From: a virus
Virus record (IMG/VR): IMGVR_UViG_3300037156_000040
Span: 1-40,548 of that record
DNA length: 40,548 bases
Reading direction: 5' to 3' (one strand)
In this document: positions 6,211-15,163 of the stretch, piece after piece
How positions within the stretch are numbered: position 1 is the stretch's first letter
How the letters are laid out: the number at the start of each line of letters is the position of its first letter
The notes under the pieces: model-generated
Told to the model about the DNA's origin: nothing
Seen by the model: the letters and a program-made list of their open reading frames with translations, nothing else
Database searches by the model: none
Translations under genes and position numbers: made by a program

Positions 6211-8448
6211 ATGGCCACCTGGGATCAAGGACAAACCGCACCACCGTTAAACGATACGAAGGTAGATCGTCTTAATGAAACTATTAGCGGTGTTATTGAT
6301 GAACTCCCTACACTTGAAATAGACATTCCCGATCATCAGATCATTAAAAACCTAGAACAGAGGATTGATGACTCGGTAGGGTACTGGAACAACCCCGATG
6401 GCTATAACCTACGCACAGCTAGAAGTGCCAACACCAGAACTTACTTAAATAGAGGGATTGATGTTAAGTCCCTTTATAGATTCCAAATTCCCTACCAGGA
6501 GAACCAGATCTATATTGCACAACAGGCCATTCTAGCCTATGTCACCGCCTCAACGCCACAACCTGAGATCTCCCCAGCCCAAGACACACCTAAGAGTAAG
6601 ATCTTCGCCCAAGACCTGGAGAAGATCACTATGGCTCACTCGCTTAAGGTTAACTTAATGCAGGTTATGGAGGAGGCAGTAAGAAACGCTCTCAACCGTA
6701 GGATTGGTTTGATCTATTTAATGTTCGATCCTTCGCACGGTAAGAATGGTGAGATTATCCCTATTGCCATAAATCCTGAAGAAGTTGTTATTGATAAGAA
6801 CGCCCGACTCGGTGAGAACCCAGCCTTTATCTGTCGTTATCTGAAGATGACTATTAACGAAGCCTGTTCAAGATGGCCCGAGAAACAAGAAGATATTTAT
6901 AAAGAGTGTGGAATCGTCCGTGGGACACCAAAACAACTAGACACCGTAATCTCAGTCCGTGAAGTCTGGCTAACACATTACGATAGTGACTACGAGGCGC
7001 AGGAGGCGGTAGTTTATTACATGGGTGAGCTTGTCCTAGAGAAAGATAGAAACCCCAACTGGTTGTATGCAACTCGAAGTAAGAACTTCTTAGAGGCACC
7101 CAAAAAGCCCTTCATCCCCTTAAACTTTGATAATGATGGTCAACATTGGATCGACCAGACCTCGGCCGTTGAACAAGCTACCCCTATTCAACTCGTCTTA
7201 TTCAAGCGTGGCCGACAGCTTATGGAGATCGCCGACAAAGCCAATGGAATCTTGGTCATCGATACAAGATCAGGGATTGATAAAGCCCAGTCTCAAGACC
7301 TAACAGGCGACCCCAACCAGCATATCGTTATTACAGGACAACCAGGGATTAACAATGACAACTTAATCTATAGATTAGATCCTCCTGAGATTCCTGACTT
7401 CCTAATGGCAGATAAACAAGATCTTAGAACTACGGTTCATGCGATCATGGGTACTCCATCCGAGTTCTCGGGTTCTAATGATGGCGATCCTGATAGAGAG
7501 ACCCTGGGAGAGGCTATGATGAAGAAGAACCAAGCCTCGGGTAGGCAAGACCTGTATGTAAGAGCTATCGACAGGTTTATGAACGCCTACTTTAACTTCC
7601 TCGTACAGATGATGGTAGTTTGGTACAACGAAAAGCACTACTTTGTCTACAACGGTGGGGATGGTGAGTTCGACCACTTGGTTATCTCTCGTGATCTAAT
7701 CGAGGATGGCATCGCCGTTAATGTAAAGAGTGGTACTACTCTACCGTTTGATAAGCAACGACAAGAGGCGGTCGTCTTACAACTTCTTAAGATGGGTGAG
7801 GCTATTTCATTACTCGATGCCTACAAGCTCCTTCACTTACAGAACCCACAGCAATTGTATGATAACTGGGCCAAGCAGAAGACCGACCCAATGGCACTCG
7901 CAAGAGACGGGCTAGATGAGATGGACGAGGCTAAGGCCTTCATCGCCTACACCGAGATCATGGGTGGAAAAGAACCCAAAGACCCTGATGACTGTAGTAA
8001 GGAGTTTGTACTATCACTTCGTAAACTAATGATTAGTGATGACTTCCTAAAGGCTCCTCGTAGGTATCAGAACGCTATGCTCAAGTACACTACTAAGGCC
8101 GTTGAGTCCTTAGAGCTTCGTACACAGCTAGATGAGGCTACTAAAGAGGGTATTCAAGCTCTCGAACCCCAGGCTCCACTTCCACCACTTCCTCCACTTA
8201 TGCCGCCGCCAACGCCTATGGGTGGACAGCCACCAATGGGTCAGCCAGGTATGATGCCACCTCCTCCAGGAGGATTACCCCCAGGTATGCCACCAGGAAT
8301 GCCCCCCGCAGGAATGCCACCTCAGACCCCACCGATGGGGGCAGGTATGCCTGGTGGTGGTAATGTTACCGCAGGACTCCCTCTACCTAACCCAGCAGCT
8401 CCACAGACCCCCAGCCCGGGAGATGTTACAGGTATTCCATCCTTTTAA
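6211..8448 (+). CDS. Portal protein
   Basis: 745 residues. The size, the position directly after the terminase and before an acidic scaffold candidate, and the mixed alpha/beta core (for example LVLFKRGRQLMEIADKANGILVIDTRSG near residues 330-360, then the helical segment ETLGEAMMKKNQASGRQDLY) fit a tailed-phage portal. The last 100 residues are a Pro/Met/Gly-rich low-complexity tail, likely flexible. It forms the dodecameric vertex through which DNA enters. Length is that of podovirus-type portals. It follows cassette 1 with AAAGGAG. Confidence 0.8.
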   Translation: MATWDQGQTAPPLNDTKVDRLNETISGVIDELPTLEIDIPDHQIIKNLEQRIDDSVGYWNNPDGYNLRTARSANTRTYLNRGIDVKSLYRFQIPYQENQIYIAQQAILAYVTASTPQPEISPAQDTPKSKIFAQDLEKITMAHSLKVNLMQVMEEAVRNALNRRIGLIYLMFDPSHGKNGEIIPIAINPEEVVIDKNARLGENPAFICRYLKMTINEACSRWPEKQEDIYKECGIVRGTPKQLDTVISVREVWLTHYDSDYEAQEAVVYYMGELVLEKDRNPNWLYATRSKNFLEAPKKPFIPLNFDNDGQHWIDQTSAVEQATPIQLVLFKRGRQLMEIADKANGILVIDTRSGIDKAQSQDLTGDPNQHIVITGQPGINNDNLIYRLDPPEIPDFLMADKQDLRTTVHAIMGTPSEFSGSNDGDPDRETLGEAMMKKNQASGRQDLYVRAIDRFMNAYFNFLVQMMVVWYNEKHYFVYNGGDGEFDHLVISRDLIEDGIAVNVKSGTTLPFDKQRQEAVVLQLLKMGEAISLLDAYKLLHLQNPQQLYDNWAKQKTDPMALARDGLDEMDEAKAFIAYTEIMGGKEPKDPDDCSKEFVLSLRKLMISDDFLKAPRRYQNAMLKYTTKAVESLELRTQLDEATKEGIQALEPQAPLPPLPPLMPPPTPMGGQPPMGQPGMMPPPPGGLPPGMPPGMPPAGMPPQTPPMGAGMPGGGNVTAGLPLPNPAAPQTPSPGDVTGIPSF

Positions 8449-8450
8449 TG

Positions 8451-8459
8451 TGGTACAAT
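8451..8459 (+). promoter_or_regulatory. Extended -10 promoter before the scaffold gene
   Basis: TGGTACAAT at 8451-8459. Predicted start near 8467, giving a leader of about 16 bases that holds only AGGAGA. Unlike the cassettes there is no hairpin. Confidence 0.5.
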
Positions 8460-8482
8460 AACTTTAATTAGGAGAAGCCCAT

Positions 8483-9445
8483 ATGAACGATAAGGCAAAC
8501 GAACTAAACCTAGATGCCAAGCTCGATATGCTAGATGACCAACTAAACCCTATCGAGGATCTAAAAGACGAGAAGACCGATAAAGTGGAAGAGGTAGAAG
8601 AGGCTGTGGGAACAGAAGACAAAGATGAATCTGACGATAGCGGAGATGATAATACTGAATCAGACGAAAGTGCGGCCGAAGAGGATAGCGAGACAGAGGA
8701 AGCTACTGAAGAAGATGGCTACACTATCGACGGAGACGAAGAAGACCCCGTAGATAAACCTGTTGACGAGATTAGGGGTGATACCACAGGTTTCAACCCT
8801 GAACAGAAGTACATTATTGATAACCTCACACCTATCACCGTTCGTGGGCAAGTAGGAGAGAAGGTTGAAACCTTTAAGGTCTTAGACCCCTCCCAGCTTC
8901 CTCAAGGGTTTAAGTTCCTAGACGACCGTGACCAAGCCCTAGCCATTAAGGGTTTTGCAATGCTTGAGACCCAGGCCGAGAAACTACAGGCTGACTTTAG
9001 AGGACAAGAGACCACTAAGGCGGCCACTGAGTTTAAGAAGCGTGAAGATGATGCTGATAGGACTGACATTGGAGCCTTACAACGATCCGGCGACTTACCT
9101 AGATTTAAGGCTGAAGTGGGGTCTAAGGACTTTGCCGACGACCCTGGGGTTAAGCTAGTTCAAGAGATCATTGATTTTAAGGAGACTACAAATACTCGTT
9201 ATATGGAAGAATATAATGCAGGCCGGCCTTATAAGCACATCGGCTTTGAAGAAGCCTTTAGAATGTTTAAGCGGGAGAACCCACAAGAGACAGCCCAGGC
9301 CAAAGAGGACGCAGAGCGTGGTAAGATCGCCAAGCGTAGCTCCCGCAATAAAGGAACGGCAGAACAACCTAAAGACAAGGCTAGGGTTCACTCTGGTTCC
9401 TCATCCCGTGACCTAGATAATTTAATTGAAAGTTTGGATTGGTAA
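8483..9445 (+). CDS. Probable scaffolding protein
   Basis: 320 residues. The first 105 are extremely acidic and low in complexity (runs of E/D/S/T); the remainder is charged and helical with a basic, Ser-rich C-terminus (about 280-312), the part that in scaffolds contacts the coat. Its place between portal and major capsid protein supports the call. It would guide coat assembly and then leave. No direct sequence family recognised. Confidence 0.7.
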   Translation: MNDKANELNLDAKLDMLDDQLNPIEDLKDEKTDKVEEVEEAVGTEDKDESDDSGDDNTESDESAAEEDSETEEATEEDGYTIDGDEEDPVDKPVDEIRGDTTGFNPEQKYIIDNLTPITVRGQVGEKVETFKVLDPSQLPQGFKFLDDRDQALAIKGFAMLETQAEKLQADFRGQETTKAATEFKKREDDADRTDIGALQRSGDLPRFKAEVGSKDFADDPGVKLVQEIIDFKETTNTRYMEEYNAGRPYKHIGFEEAFRMFKRENPQETAQAKEDAERGKIAKRSSRNKGTAEQPKDKARVHSGSSSRDLDNLIESLDW

Positions 9446-9448
9446 ATC

Positions 9449-9763
9449 ATGCATAACTGGTGGATCGCAGCATTAGTAAAATCAGGAGTTTGGACTGAAG
9501 AGCAGGCTCAACATGTCTCAGATAACATTAAGACGACTATTCATAAGGATAACTTCCACGAAGCTCTCAATGAGCTAGATGCTATCTTCTCTAAAGAAGA
9601 GGCTAAGTTTGGGGTTCCAACCGTAGCTAAGTTAGAAGCAGAGGTCGAGAGTCTTAAGTCTAAGGTTAGTGTGTTAACTGAGCACTTAGCGACTAAGGTG
9701 GAAGCAGAGGTATCAAAGACTCCCGCTAAAACTCCTGTTGCAAAAGTAACTAAGACCATTTAA
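9449..9763 (+). CDS. Small coiled-coil head-region protein
   Basis: 104 residues. N-terminal WWIAALVKSGVWTEEQAQHVSDNI, then a predicted coiled coil (AKLEAEVESLKSKVSVLTEHL), then a Lys/Thr/Pro/Ala tail. It starts 3 bases after the scaffold stop. Possible scaffold accessory; function not known. Confidence 0.6.
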   Translation: MHNWWIAALVKSGVWTEEQAQHVSDNIKTTIHKDNFHEALNELDAIFSKEEAKFGVPTVAKLEAEVESLKSKVSVLTEHLATKVEAEVSKTPAKTPVAKVTKTI

Positions 9764-9765
9764 TA

Positions 9766-9841
9766 TATAGTTATTAGGCAAATTTAAGCCCGCTTCGGCG
9801 GGCTTTTTGTATGCCTTAAATAAGTAACTAAGGAGCTTTAC
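9766..9841 (+). promoter_or_regulatory. Promoter-attenuator cassette 2 (capsid module)
   Basis: An AT-rich -10 region (TAATATATA around 9761-9769) precedes AGGC (9776-9779), then a strong hairpin and AAGGAG before the capsid gene. The AGGCA at 9776-9780 can also pair with TGCCT (9812-9816) beyond the U tract. The weakest -10 of the eight. Confidence 0.5.
9786..9808 (+). terminator. Intrinsic terminator / attenuator 2
   Basis: AAGCCCGC and GCGGGCTT close a TTCG tetraloop, followed by TTTT. A textbook intrinsic terminator, sitting directly upstream of the major capsid gene. Confidence 0.9.
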
Positions 9842-10927
9842 ATGGCAGGAATGGTTTTCACAGACCGAGTTGCCGACATCACATACCAGGACATTCTGCC
9901 TAGTATCGTCGACCAGATCAACAACTCGAATGTCTTTTTAGCAAGAATATTAAACAAGCCAGGCACCTGGCGTGGTGTCTATGAGGCACAGCCGATCGAG
10001 ATCGCTAACTCGACCACGGGTGGATCGTTCTCAGGAATGGATACCTTCCCCACGGCTGCTACTAACAACACTCGTCTAATGACTTGGTACTTGGCCGCCT
10101 TCGAGCAGTCAGTCGTTGTACCTGGTATCGAGCGAGCGGTTAACGCCAATAACGAGAAGCAGGTTCTTATGCTTCTTAAGACTCGTCTTGACGAGGCGAA
10201 GGTATCGGCTAACCAGGCTGTCGGTCAGATCGCCTACGGTGTCGGTTCGGGTAAGGACTTCGATGGTCTTGCCTTGATCGTTGACGCTGGTACGAACTCT
10301 AGCTCATACGCTGGTCTCACTCGTTCAACTAACACCTTCATTAACGCTGATGTCACCGCAGTTACCTCGGGTATCATCACCCTCGATTACTTGTCGAGTG
10401 AGATGGACAATGTTCGTGCGGCTTCCTCAACCTCTGAGACTCCAACCATCGGTCTTACCACTAAGACGATTTGGACATACATCGAGGGTTTGATTCAGCC
10501 AATGGTTTCAGCACGATACGACACCCTACAGCTTAGGGGTTATGACCAAGTTGATGGTGGTACACCTAACGGATCGGCTCGTCCTTCCAACAAGACCTCT
10601 GGTTTCGCTGGTTTCGATGCTATCACCTATCGTGCTCGTCCGCTCGTTGCTGACGACAACTGTACCTCACAGACCTTCTTCTGGCTTAACGAGAACTACA
10701 TGGAGTTCAAGCGTCTACAGGACTCTTCTCTCCGCCAGATCTCAAGCACAGTTGAGGTGACTGAGGGTTACTACAAGGATGTTCCCTTCCCATCAGCATG
10801 GCAGTTCCGTGAGATGATCGCCCCTGTCAACCAGTATGGTGAAGTCGGATTACTCATTCTTATGGGTAACTTGATCCACCGTCAGCCTCGTCGTAACGGC
10901 AAATTGACAGGTATAACCAGCAATTAG
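9842..10927 (+). CDS. Major capsid protein
   Basis: 361 residues. Position after portal and scaffold, size, mixed alpha/beta composition, and the spacing to the next gene fit an HK97-fold coat protein; I cannot assign the subfamily. The N-terminus (FTDRVADITYQDILPSIVDQINNSNVFLARIL) is helical. Codons are strongly skewed to AAC, ATC, GAG, CGT and GGT compared with neighbours, as expected for the most highly expressed phage gene. Ribosome site AAGGAG 9 bases upstream. Confidence 0.8.
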   Translation: MAGMVFTDRVADITYQDILPSIVDQINNSNVFLARILNKPGTWRGVYEAQPIEIANSTTGGSFSGMDTFPTAATNNTRLMTWYLAAFEQSVVVPGIERAVNANNEKQVLMLLKTRLDEAKVSANQAVGQIAYGVGSGKDFDGLALIVDAGTNSSSYAGLTRSTNTFINADVTAVTSGIITLDYLSSEMDNVRAASSTSETPTIGLTTKTIWTYIEGLIQPMVSARYDTLQLRGYDQVDGGTPNGSARPSNKTSGFAGFDAITYRARPLVADDNCTSQTFFWLNENYMEFKRLQDSSLRQISSTVEVTEGYYKDVPFPSAWQFREMIAPVNQYGEVGLLILMGNLIHRQPRRNGKLTGITSN

Positions 10928-10951
10928 ATTACTTAGAAAGGATTTACTCAC

Positions 10952-11743
10952 ATGCAAGACGGAATTAGAATATTAACAGAGACAGACTTAAACACTCTGA
11001 CCACAACCAAGCAGACACAGTTCGGTGCTATCGGTGTGACCGAGGATGGTCGCCGCTACCGCTATGTTAGCTTCGGCGGGACTGCCACGATCGCTCCAGG
11101 ACTTGTCGTAACGGCCCCTGCCATTACTGCAAACTTCCAGGGACTTGCGATTACCGCTTCAGGTACAGGTGGACAGGTCGCCGCTAACTACGCTGGTAGT
11201 CAGTCAGGCTTCGGTACTATCGTCCTAACCAACGGTTCGACGGCTATCACTCAGGATCAGTTCGCTGAAGGGTTCCTAGAGATCATCGTCGGTGGTGCTG
11301 CTGCTGATACGGGTTCCTACTCGTACCGCATTAAGGGCAACACGGCTGCGGCTGCCACAACAGGCTATGTCACCGTTTACTTGGCTGAGAACTTCCGTCA
11401 CACGACGGCTCTCGTTCCTGGTACGGACACCGCTAACCTTTTGCTCAGTCCTTACCAGTCAGTGAACACTTCAACGACAGCCGCCCTCCCAGTTGGTGCA
11501 ACCATCATGCCTGTCGTTAACTCATCGACTGTTACTAACTACGGTTGGGTACAGGTTGGTGGAGCTTGTAACCTCCTAAACGATGCTGGTGGTACTATCA
11601 CTGTCGGTGGAGCCCTCGCTCAGAGCGTAACAACTGCTGGTAACATCAAGGCTGCTACAGCCTCGACTGCACCGATCATCGGTTACACTCGTGTAGCAAT
11701 CTCAGCCTCAAACGCTGGCCCAGTCTGGCTCACGCTCGCTTAA
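10952..11743 (+). CDS. Capsid decoration/stabilisation protein (putative)
   Basis: 263 residues, Ala/Thr/Gly-rich and beta-type throughout, with a short conserved-looking N-terminus (MQDGIRILTETDLNTL). It follows the major capsid gene with only 24 bases between and shares its C-ending codon bias, so it is probably an abundant virion protein. Could instead be a head fibre. No family recognised. Confidence 0.6.
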   Translation: MQDGIRILTETDLNTLTTTKQTQFGAIGVTEDGRRYRYVSFGGTATIAPGLVVTAPAITANFQGLAITASGTGGQVAANYAGSQSGFGTIVLTNGSTAITQDQFAEGFLEIIVGGAAADTGSYSYRIKGNTAAAATTGYVTVYLAENFRHTTALVPGTDTANLLLSPYQSVNTSTTAALPVGATIMPVVNSSTVTNYGWVQVGGACNLLNDAGGTITVGGALAQSVTTAGNIKAATASTAPIIGYTRVAISASNAGPVWLTLA

Positions 11744-11768
11744 TTAACTAATTGAAAGGGTACTTAAT

Positions 11769-12326
11769 ATGGCAGTTTCTAACCGAAACAGACTTATAGA
11801 GAAGTACATTCAGGTTGTCCGTGAGGATGGTCTGAGTACAAACAAGAATGTAAACATCGGGACGGCGGGTGCTACTAGCACTGCCACTCTCTCAGTAGGT
11901 ACAGGTGGTATCAACACCACTGGGTCTACTACAACCGTAGGGTTAGTTAACACTGGTTCTACAACGGGTCTTACCGCTCCAGTGGTACAGAGTGCCTTAG
12001 TCGGTGCAACCGTAGTTCTAACGGCTGCACAGTCCGGTGGAGTATTCCAAAACCGATCAACTAGTGGTAGCCCCTCATGGACGCTACCAACTTGTGCCAA
12101 CGGTTTAGAGTACACCTTTACTACCGCTAACACTACGGCTGGTTTTACGGTCACAGGAGCACAGGTAATCCATGCTAAGACTACTGCTACGGGTACAGCA
12201 ATCACCACAACTACAACTCTTACAAACACTCAAGGTACGGCAGTCGTAGGTGATGCGATTACTATCGTCGGAGATGGTACAGCTTGGTGGGTCACAGCTC
12301 AGACTGGTACCTTCGCAGCGAGCTAG
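11769..12326 (+). CDS. Ser/Thr/Gly-rich virion protein
   Basis: 185 residues, beta-repeat composition (GSTTTVGLVNTGSTTGLTAP). The second half resembles a short trimeric fibre or head-decoration domain with ANGLEYTFTT and GDAITIVGDGTAWWVTAQTG. Ribosome site AAAGGG. Structural role inferred from composition and location. Confidence 0.55.
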   Translation: MAVSNRNRLIEKYIQVVREDGLSTNKNVNIGTAGATSTATLSVGTGGINTTGSTTTVGLVNTGSTTGLTAPVVQSALVGATVVLTAAQSGGVFQNRSTSGSPSWTLPTCANGLEYTFTTANTTAGFTVTGAQVIHAKTTATGTAITTTTTLTNTQGTAVVGDAITIVGDGTAWWVTAQTGTFAAS

Positions 12327-12327
12327 G

Positions 12328-12465
12328 ATGAATGTCACCCCTCCATTAAGGGATGCCAAAGGTCACTTTATTAAAGTCACAGTAGAATGTGACCAATGCG
12401 GAGGAACGGGGCTTAAAACCCCCGAACTCCATTGCACTAATTGTAAGGCCACTGGGAAAGTCTAG
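12328..12465 (+). CDS. Mini zinc-hairpin protein
   Basis: 45 residues from ATG 12328, one base after the previous stop; the long upstream extension lies inside the previous gene. CDQCGGTG and CTNCKATG form one DnaJ-type zinc module. Embedded in the virion gene block, so it may be made with structural proteins. Confidence 0.65.
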   Translation: MNVTPPLRDAKGHFIKVTVECDQCGGTGLKTPELHCTNCKATGKV

Positions 12466-12469
12466 TACA

Positions 12470-12489
12470 AGCCACTTTATTGTGGTTTA
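12470..12489 (+). terminator. Weak hairpin overlapping a -10 box
   Basis: AAGCCAC and GTGGTTT are complementary around a TTTATT loop. The short T tract is also part of the next promoter's -10, so termination and initiation are superimposed. Confidence 0.4.
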
Positions 12490-12491
12490 AT
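12483..12491 (+). promoter_or_regulatory. Extended -10 promoter of a leaderless gene
   Basis: TGGTTTAAT at 12483-12491 ends 6 bases before the ATG at 12498, the same geometry as at 3774, 19546 and 33479. Confidence 0.45.
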
Positions 12492-12497
12492 CTAGTT

Positions 12498-12704
12498 ATG
12501 GATAAATCATCATTAGAAAAGAAGAAGCTTGTTATAGAGGAGAAGTTCTCTGAACTTACCCAGCAAATTGATAGTCTTATAATTGAGCGACACAATATTA
12601 ATGGTGGTTATCGGTTACTTAATGAACTTATTGAGGAGATAACTAGTGCCACAGAAGAGCCCACAACAGAACCGTCCAACAGCAACAAGCGTACAGGAAA
12701 ATAA
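12498..12704 (+). CDS. Small coiled-coil protein, probably leaderless
   Basis: 68 residues from ATG 12498; no Shine-Dalgarno. Charged helix (SSLEKKKLVIEEKFSELTQQIDSLIIERHN), then a Thr/Glu/Pro tail. It overlaps the next gene by 59 bases. Function unknown. Confidence 0.55.
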   Translation: MDKSSLEKKKLVIEEKFSELTQQIDSLIIERHNINGGYRLLNELIEEITSATEEPTTEPSNSNKRTGK

Positions 12705-13161
12705 GCGATTTCGAGATCGCTTAAGAGATCGTTACCAACCCCTAGATAATGTTCGAGTAATCAACCTAGATGACGAACCGTTTGAATGGGAGTATTTCCC
12801 TCACGATGGAGAAACAGAAGAGTTCACCGATAATGGTGCGGTTCGTGTCACCACTGGCCGTAAGGCGTTTGTTAACGGTTACTCTCAAGTAGCTCCTGGA
12901 AAAGAACAAATGTGGGAGATCCAGCCTGGTGAGTCAGAAGTATTAATCGGAGCTAACGCCGATCTATTCATCGAGGGGCTCTATAAGAGACTCGTAGCAA
13001 AAAAACGAGTATCTGAGACTAAGGTTTCGGAGACTCAAGCCAGGTCATTTAACTGGAATGATGGACTCTTGCAAGAGCAGATGATCGACAAGATTTACTT
13101 AGGAGTGGTCAAGCCAAACTTCGATGACTTTAAGCCAAGAAAAACTACAGCAGAGAAGTAA
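12646..13161 (+). CDS. Virion-region hypothetical protein
   Basis: 171 residues from GTG 12646, supported by GAGGAG 8 bases upstream. The segment DDEPFEWEYFPHDGETEEFTDNGAVRVTTGRK and later GKEQMWEIQPGESEVLIGANADLFIEGLY read like a small structural or connector protein. No family recognised. Confidence 0.6.
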   Translation: MPQKSPQQNRPTATSVQENKRFRDRLRDRYQPLDNVRVINLDDEPFEWEYFPHDGETEEFTDNGAVRVTTGRKAFVNGYSQVAPGKEQMWEIQPGESEVLIGANADLFIEGLYKRLVAKKRVSETKVSETQARSFNWNDGLLQEQMIDKIYLGVVKPNFDDFKPRKTTAEK

Positions 13162-13936
13162 GGAACTAGACGCTCAAGAAGAGTATCTGGAGTCTCAGAG
13201 GAAGCTTTTAGACAAAGCCCCTATCTCTTTGTCTGTCTATGAGGCTAGAGTTAAGGCTAAAGAAGAACAACTAGAGAGTATCCGTGAGGAAACCCAAGAG
13301 GCTAACAGGGAACTAGAATCCGTCAAAGAGGAGATTAACTCCCAACGAGCAAAAACCCAGTCCCAGCTTAAGTACTCGGCCGAGGAGTTGAATGAGAACG
13401 GAAGCAGGTTATCGGCTATTAAGTCTGAGATAACCCTAGCCAATAAAGAGCTAAAGACTTTACAGGCAGAATCTAGGCGACTAGATGCTTACATGAAGGA
13501 GCAAGACGGGGCTATTACCCAGCTCGTCAGTGAGGGTAATGAAAAGTTACTCGATCTCAAGAGCGAGGTTGCTAAGCTAGAGGATGATAAAGTGAGATTT
13601 GAGTATGAACGAACTACCCTTAAAACTGAGGTTGATGATCTTATCCTAGACACCGATACCTTAAAGGATAATTATGAGCAGATTGAAGATGGTTTAAAGG
13701 ATCAGCAGAGTATTTTAGAGACGAAACTAGCCGAAGCTCAAAAGGAATACATAAAAGAACAACAAAGATATAAACTATTAGGAGAGGAAGCTAACGAGAA
13801 ACTAACCTATCTCGATGAAAAAGAGAAATCTATTATGGCTAAACGAGATGCCCTAATCTTAGAAAGACAAGAATTAGATGAAGATAAACGAAGATGGACA
13901 GGTAAAAAGTCACTCTACCCTCAAGATCTGGTATAA
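13124..13936 (+). CDS. Long coiled-coil protein
   Basis: 270 residues, almost entirely heptad-like charged helix (LESIREETQEANRELESVKEE and onward), with no globular domain apart from the last 20 residues. The start at ATG 13124 overlaps the upstream gene by 38 bases and has a poor ribosome site. A second scaffold, tail rod or core protein is possible. Its last codons contain the -10 of cassette 3. Confidence 0.6.
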   Translation: MTLSQEKLQQRSKELDAQEEYLESQRKLLDKAPISLSVYEARVKAKEEQLESIREETQEANRELESVKEEINSQRAKTQSQLKYSAEELNENGSRLSAIKSEITLANKELKTLQAESRRLDAYMKEQDGAITQLVSEGNEKLLDLKSEVAKLEDDKVRFEYERTTLKTEVDDLILDTDTLKDNYEQIEDGLKDQQSILETKLAEAQKEYIKEQQRYKLLGEEANEKLTYLDEKEKSIMAKRDALILERQELDEDKRRWTGKKSLYPQDLV

Positions 13937-13990
13937 TAAAACAAAGGCACTCAGCCCCCTCAAGGGGGGTTTTATTTATAAAGGATACTC
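13929..13990 (+). promoter_or_regulatory. Promoter-attenuator cassette 3
   Basis: TGG-TATAAT (-10 at 13932-13937), 7 bases, AGGC (13945-13948), a C5/G5 hairpin and AAAGGA before ATG 13991. The best -10 of the family. Confidence 0.7.
13953..13977 (+). terminator. Intrinsic terminator / attenuator 3
   Basis: AGCCCCC and GGGGG(G)T around TCAA, followed by TTTTATTT. It ends about 31 nt after AGGC. Confidence 0.85.
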
Positions 13991-15163
13991 ATGTCTAACC
14001 GATCAGGAAGCCCCTATTCAGCACCGACAGACGCAAACCGTAATCCGCTACTTATAGCGGCCTCAACTGCCGACGGTATCACCCCTGTAGTCTTAGAAGC
14101 CGATCCCGTAACTCACCTACTTCAGGTATCCTCATCTGGGGGAGGGGGTGGAACTCAGTATCAAGAACTAGCTATTACTTCCCCTGCCACGGGAACACTA
14201 GCTCTTGGGAGGTATCTATCGAGTCTCCCTACCCTAACTAATGGACAGATGAATGAACCCTTATTAGATTCCTCTAGTCGTCTCTTAGTGTCTCAACCTA
14301 CAGCAGCGGCACTCAATGCAACCGTTATAGGAACAGGAACCTTTGCCGTTCAATCAACTCTCCAGGCAGGATCAACCACTACAGTTACGCAAGGCACTGG
14401 TACTAACCTGCACACCGTAACCGATTCGGGGTCTGTAACTGCCGCCACACTATCTGCCGAAACTACAAAAGTAATCGGAACTGTTAACCAGGGGACATCT
14501 CCGTGGGTGGTAAATACTGGTTCCGCTACGGGATCTAGTGTACCAGCTAATGCTTTCTACATAGGTATGAACGGTGCGTCGGGTAACCTAACGGGCTGGG
14601 CTAGTTTGGCTCAGGTTGCATCTGATGCTATTGCTGGCGGATCTGTAGGTGCAGTCGGCCCGTGGATTTACAACGGTACGAACTGGGATAGAGTTAGATC
14701 TGCAACTTCAGCCAACAACACTACAGGTACGGGTGTTCTCGGAGCCGCTCCAATGGTGCAATATAAGTCGTCTGCTCCCACAGTGACAGACGGTGATTAC
14801 TACGCCGCCCAAGCAGATATAAACGGTAATACTAAAGTTTATCTCGCAACAAAGATTGACAATGTTAATGATAGTATTACAGCCTATCCATTTGGTCATT
14901 CTTATGCTCATATTTCAACTGCTACCACTACCACGGTAAAGTCGGGTGCTGGCGTATTGCATAATATCAGTGTAAATACACTCGGTACGGTTGCCTCTAC
15001 CTGTACAGTTTATGATAATACTGCTGGATCAGGCACAATTATAGCGGTCATCAATACCCTCTCGTTATCAGGGGCGTTCGTTCTTGATGTTGCTTTCTCC
15101 ACGGGACTTACACTTGTTACAACAGGAACTGTCGCACCGGATATAACAGTCAGCTATAGATAA
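13991..15163 (+). CDS. Fibre-type virion protein
   Basis: 390 residues, Ser/Thr/Ala/Gly-rich beta repeats (STLQAGSTTTVTQGTGTNLHTVTDSGSVTAATL..). The C-terminal 100 residues (HSYAHISTATTTTVKSGAGVLHNISVN..) resemble a compact beta-sandwich often found on phage appendages. A Gly stretch (SSSGGGGG) forms a hinge near residue 50. Likely a head or tail fibre; receptor role inferred. Confidence 0.6.
   Translation: MSNRSGSPYSAPTDANRNPLLIAASTADGITPVVLEADPVTHLLQVSSSGGGGGTQYQELAITSPATGTLALGRYLSSLPTLTNGQMNEPLLDSSSRLLVSQPTAAALNATVIGTGTFAVQSTLQAGSTTTVTQGTGTNLHTVTDSGSVTAATLSAETTKVIGTVNQGTSPWVVNTGSATGSSVPANAFYIGMNGASGNLTGWASLAQVASDAIAGGSVGAVGPWIYNGTNWDRVRSATSANNTTGTGVLGAAPMVQYKSSAPTVTDGDYYAAQADINGNTKVYLATKIDNVNDSITAYPFGHSYAHISTATTTTVKSGAGVLHNISVNTLGTVASTCTVYDNTAGSGTIIAVINTLSLSGAFVLDVAFSTGLTLVTTGTVAPDITVSYR

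Noticed and set aside
11810-12229. 139-codon minus-strand frame in the virion block
   Set aside because: Val/Pro/Thr-rich mirror of a Thr/Gly-rich gene; no start context.
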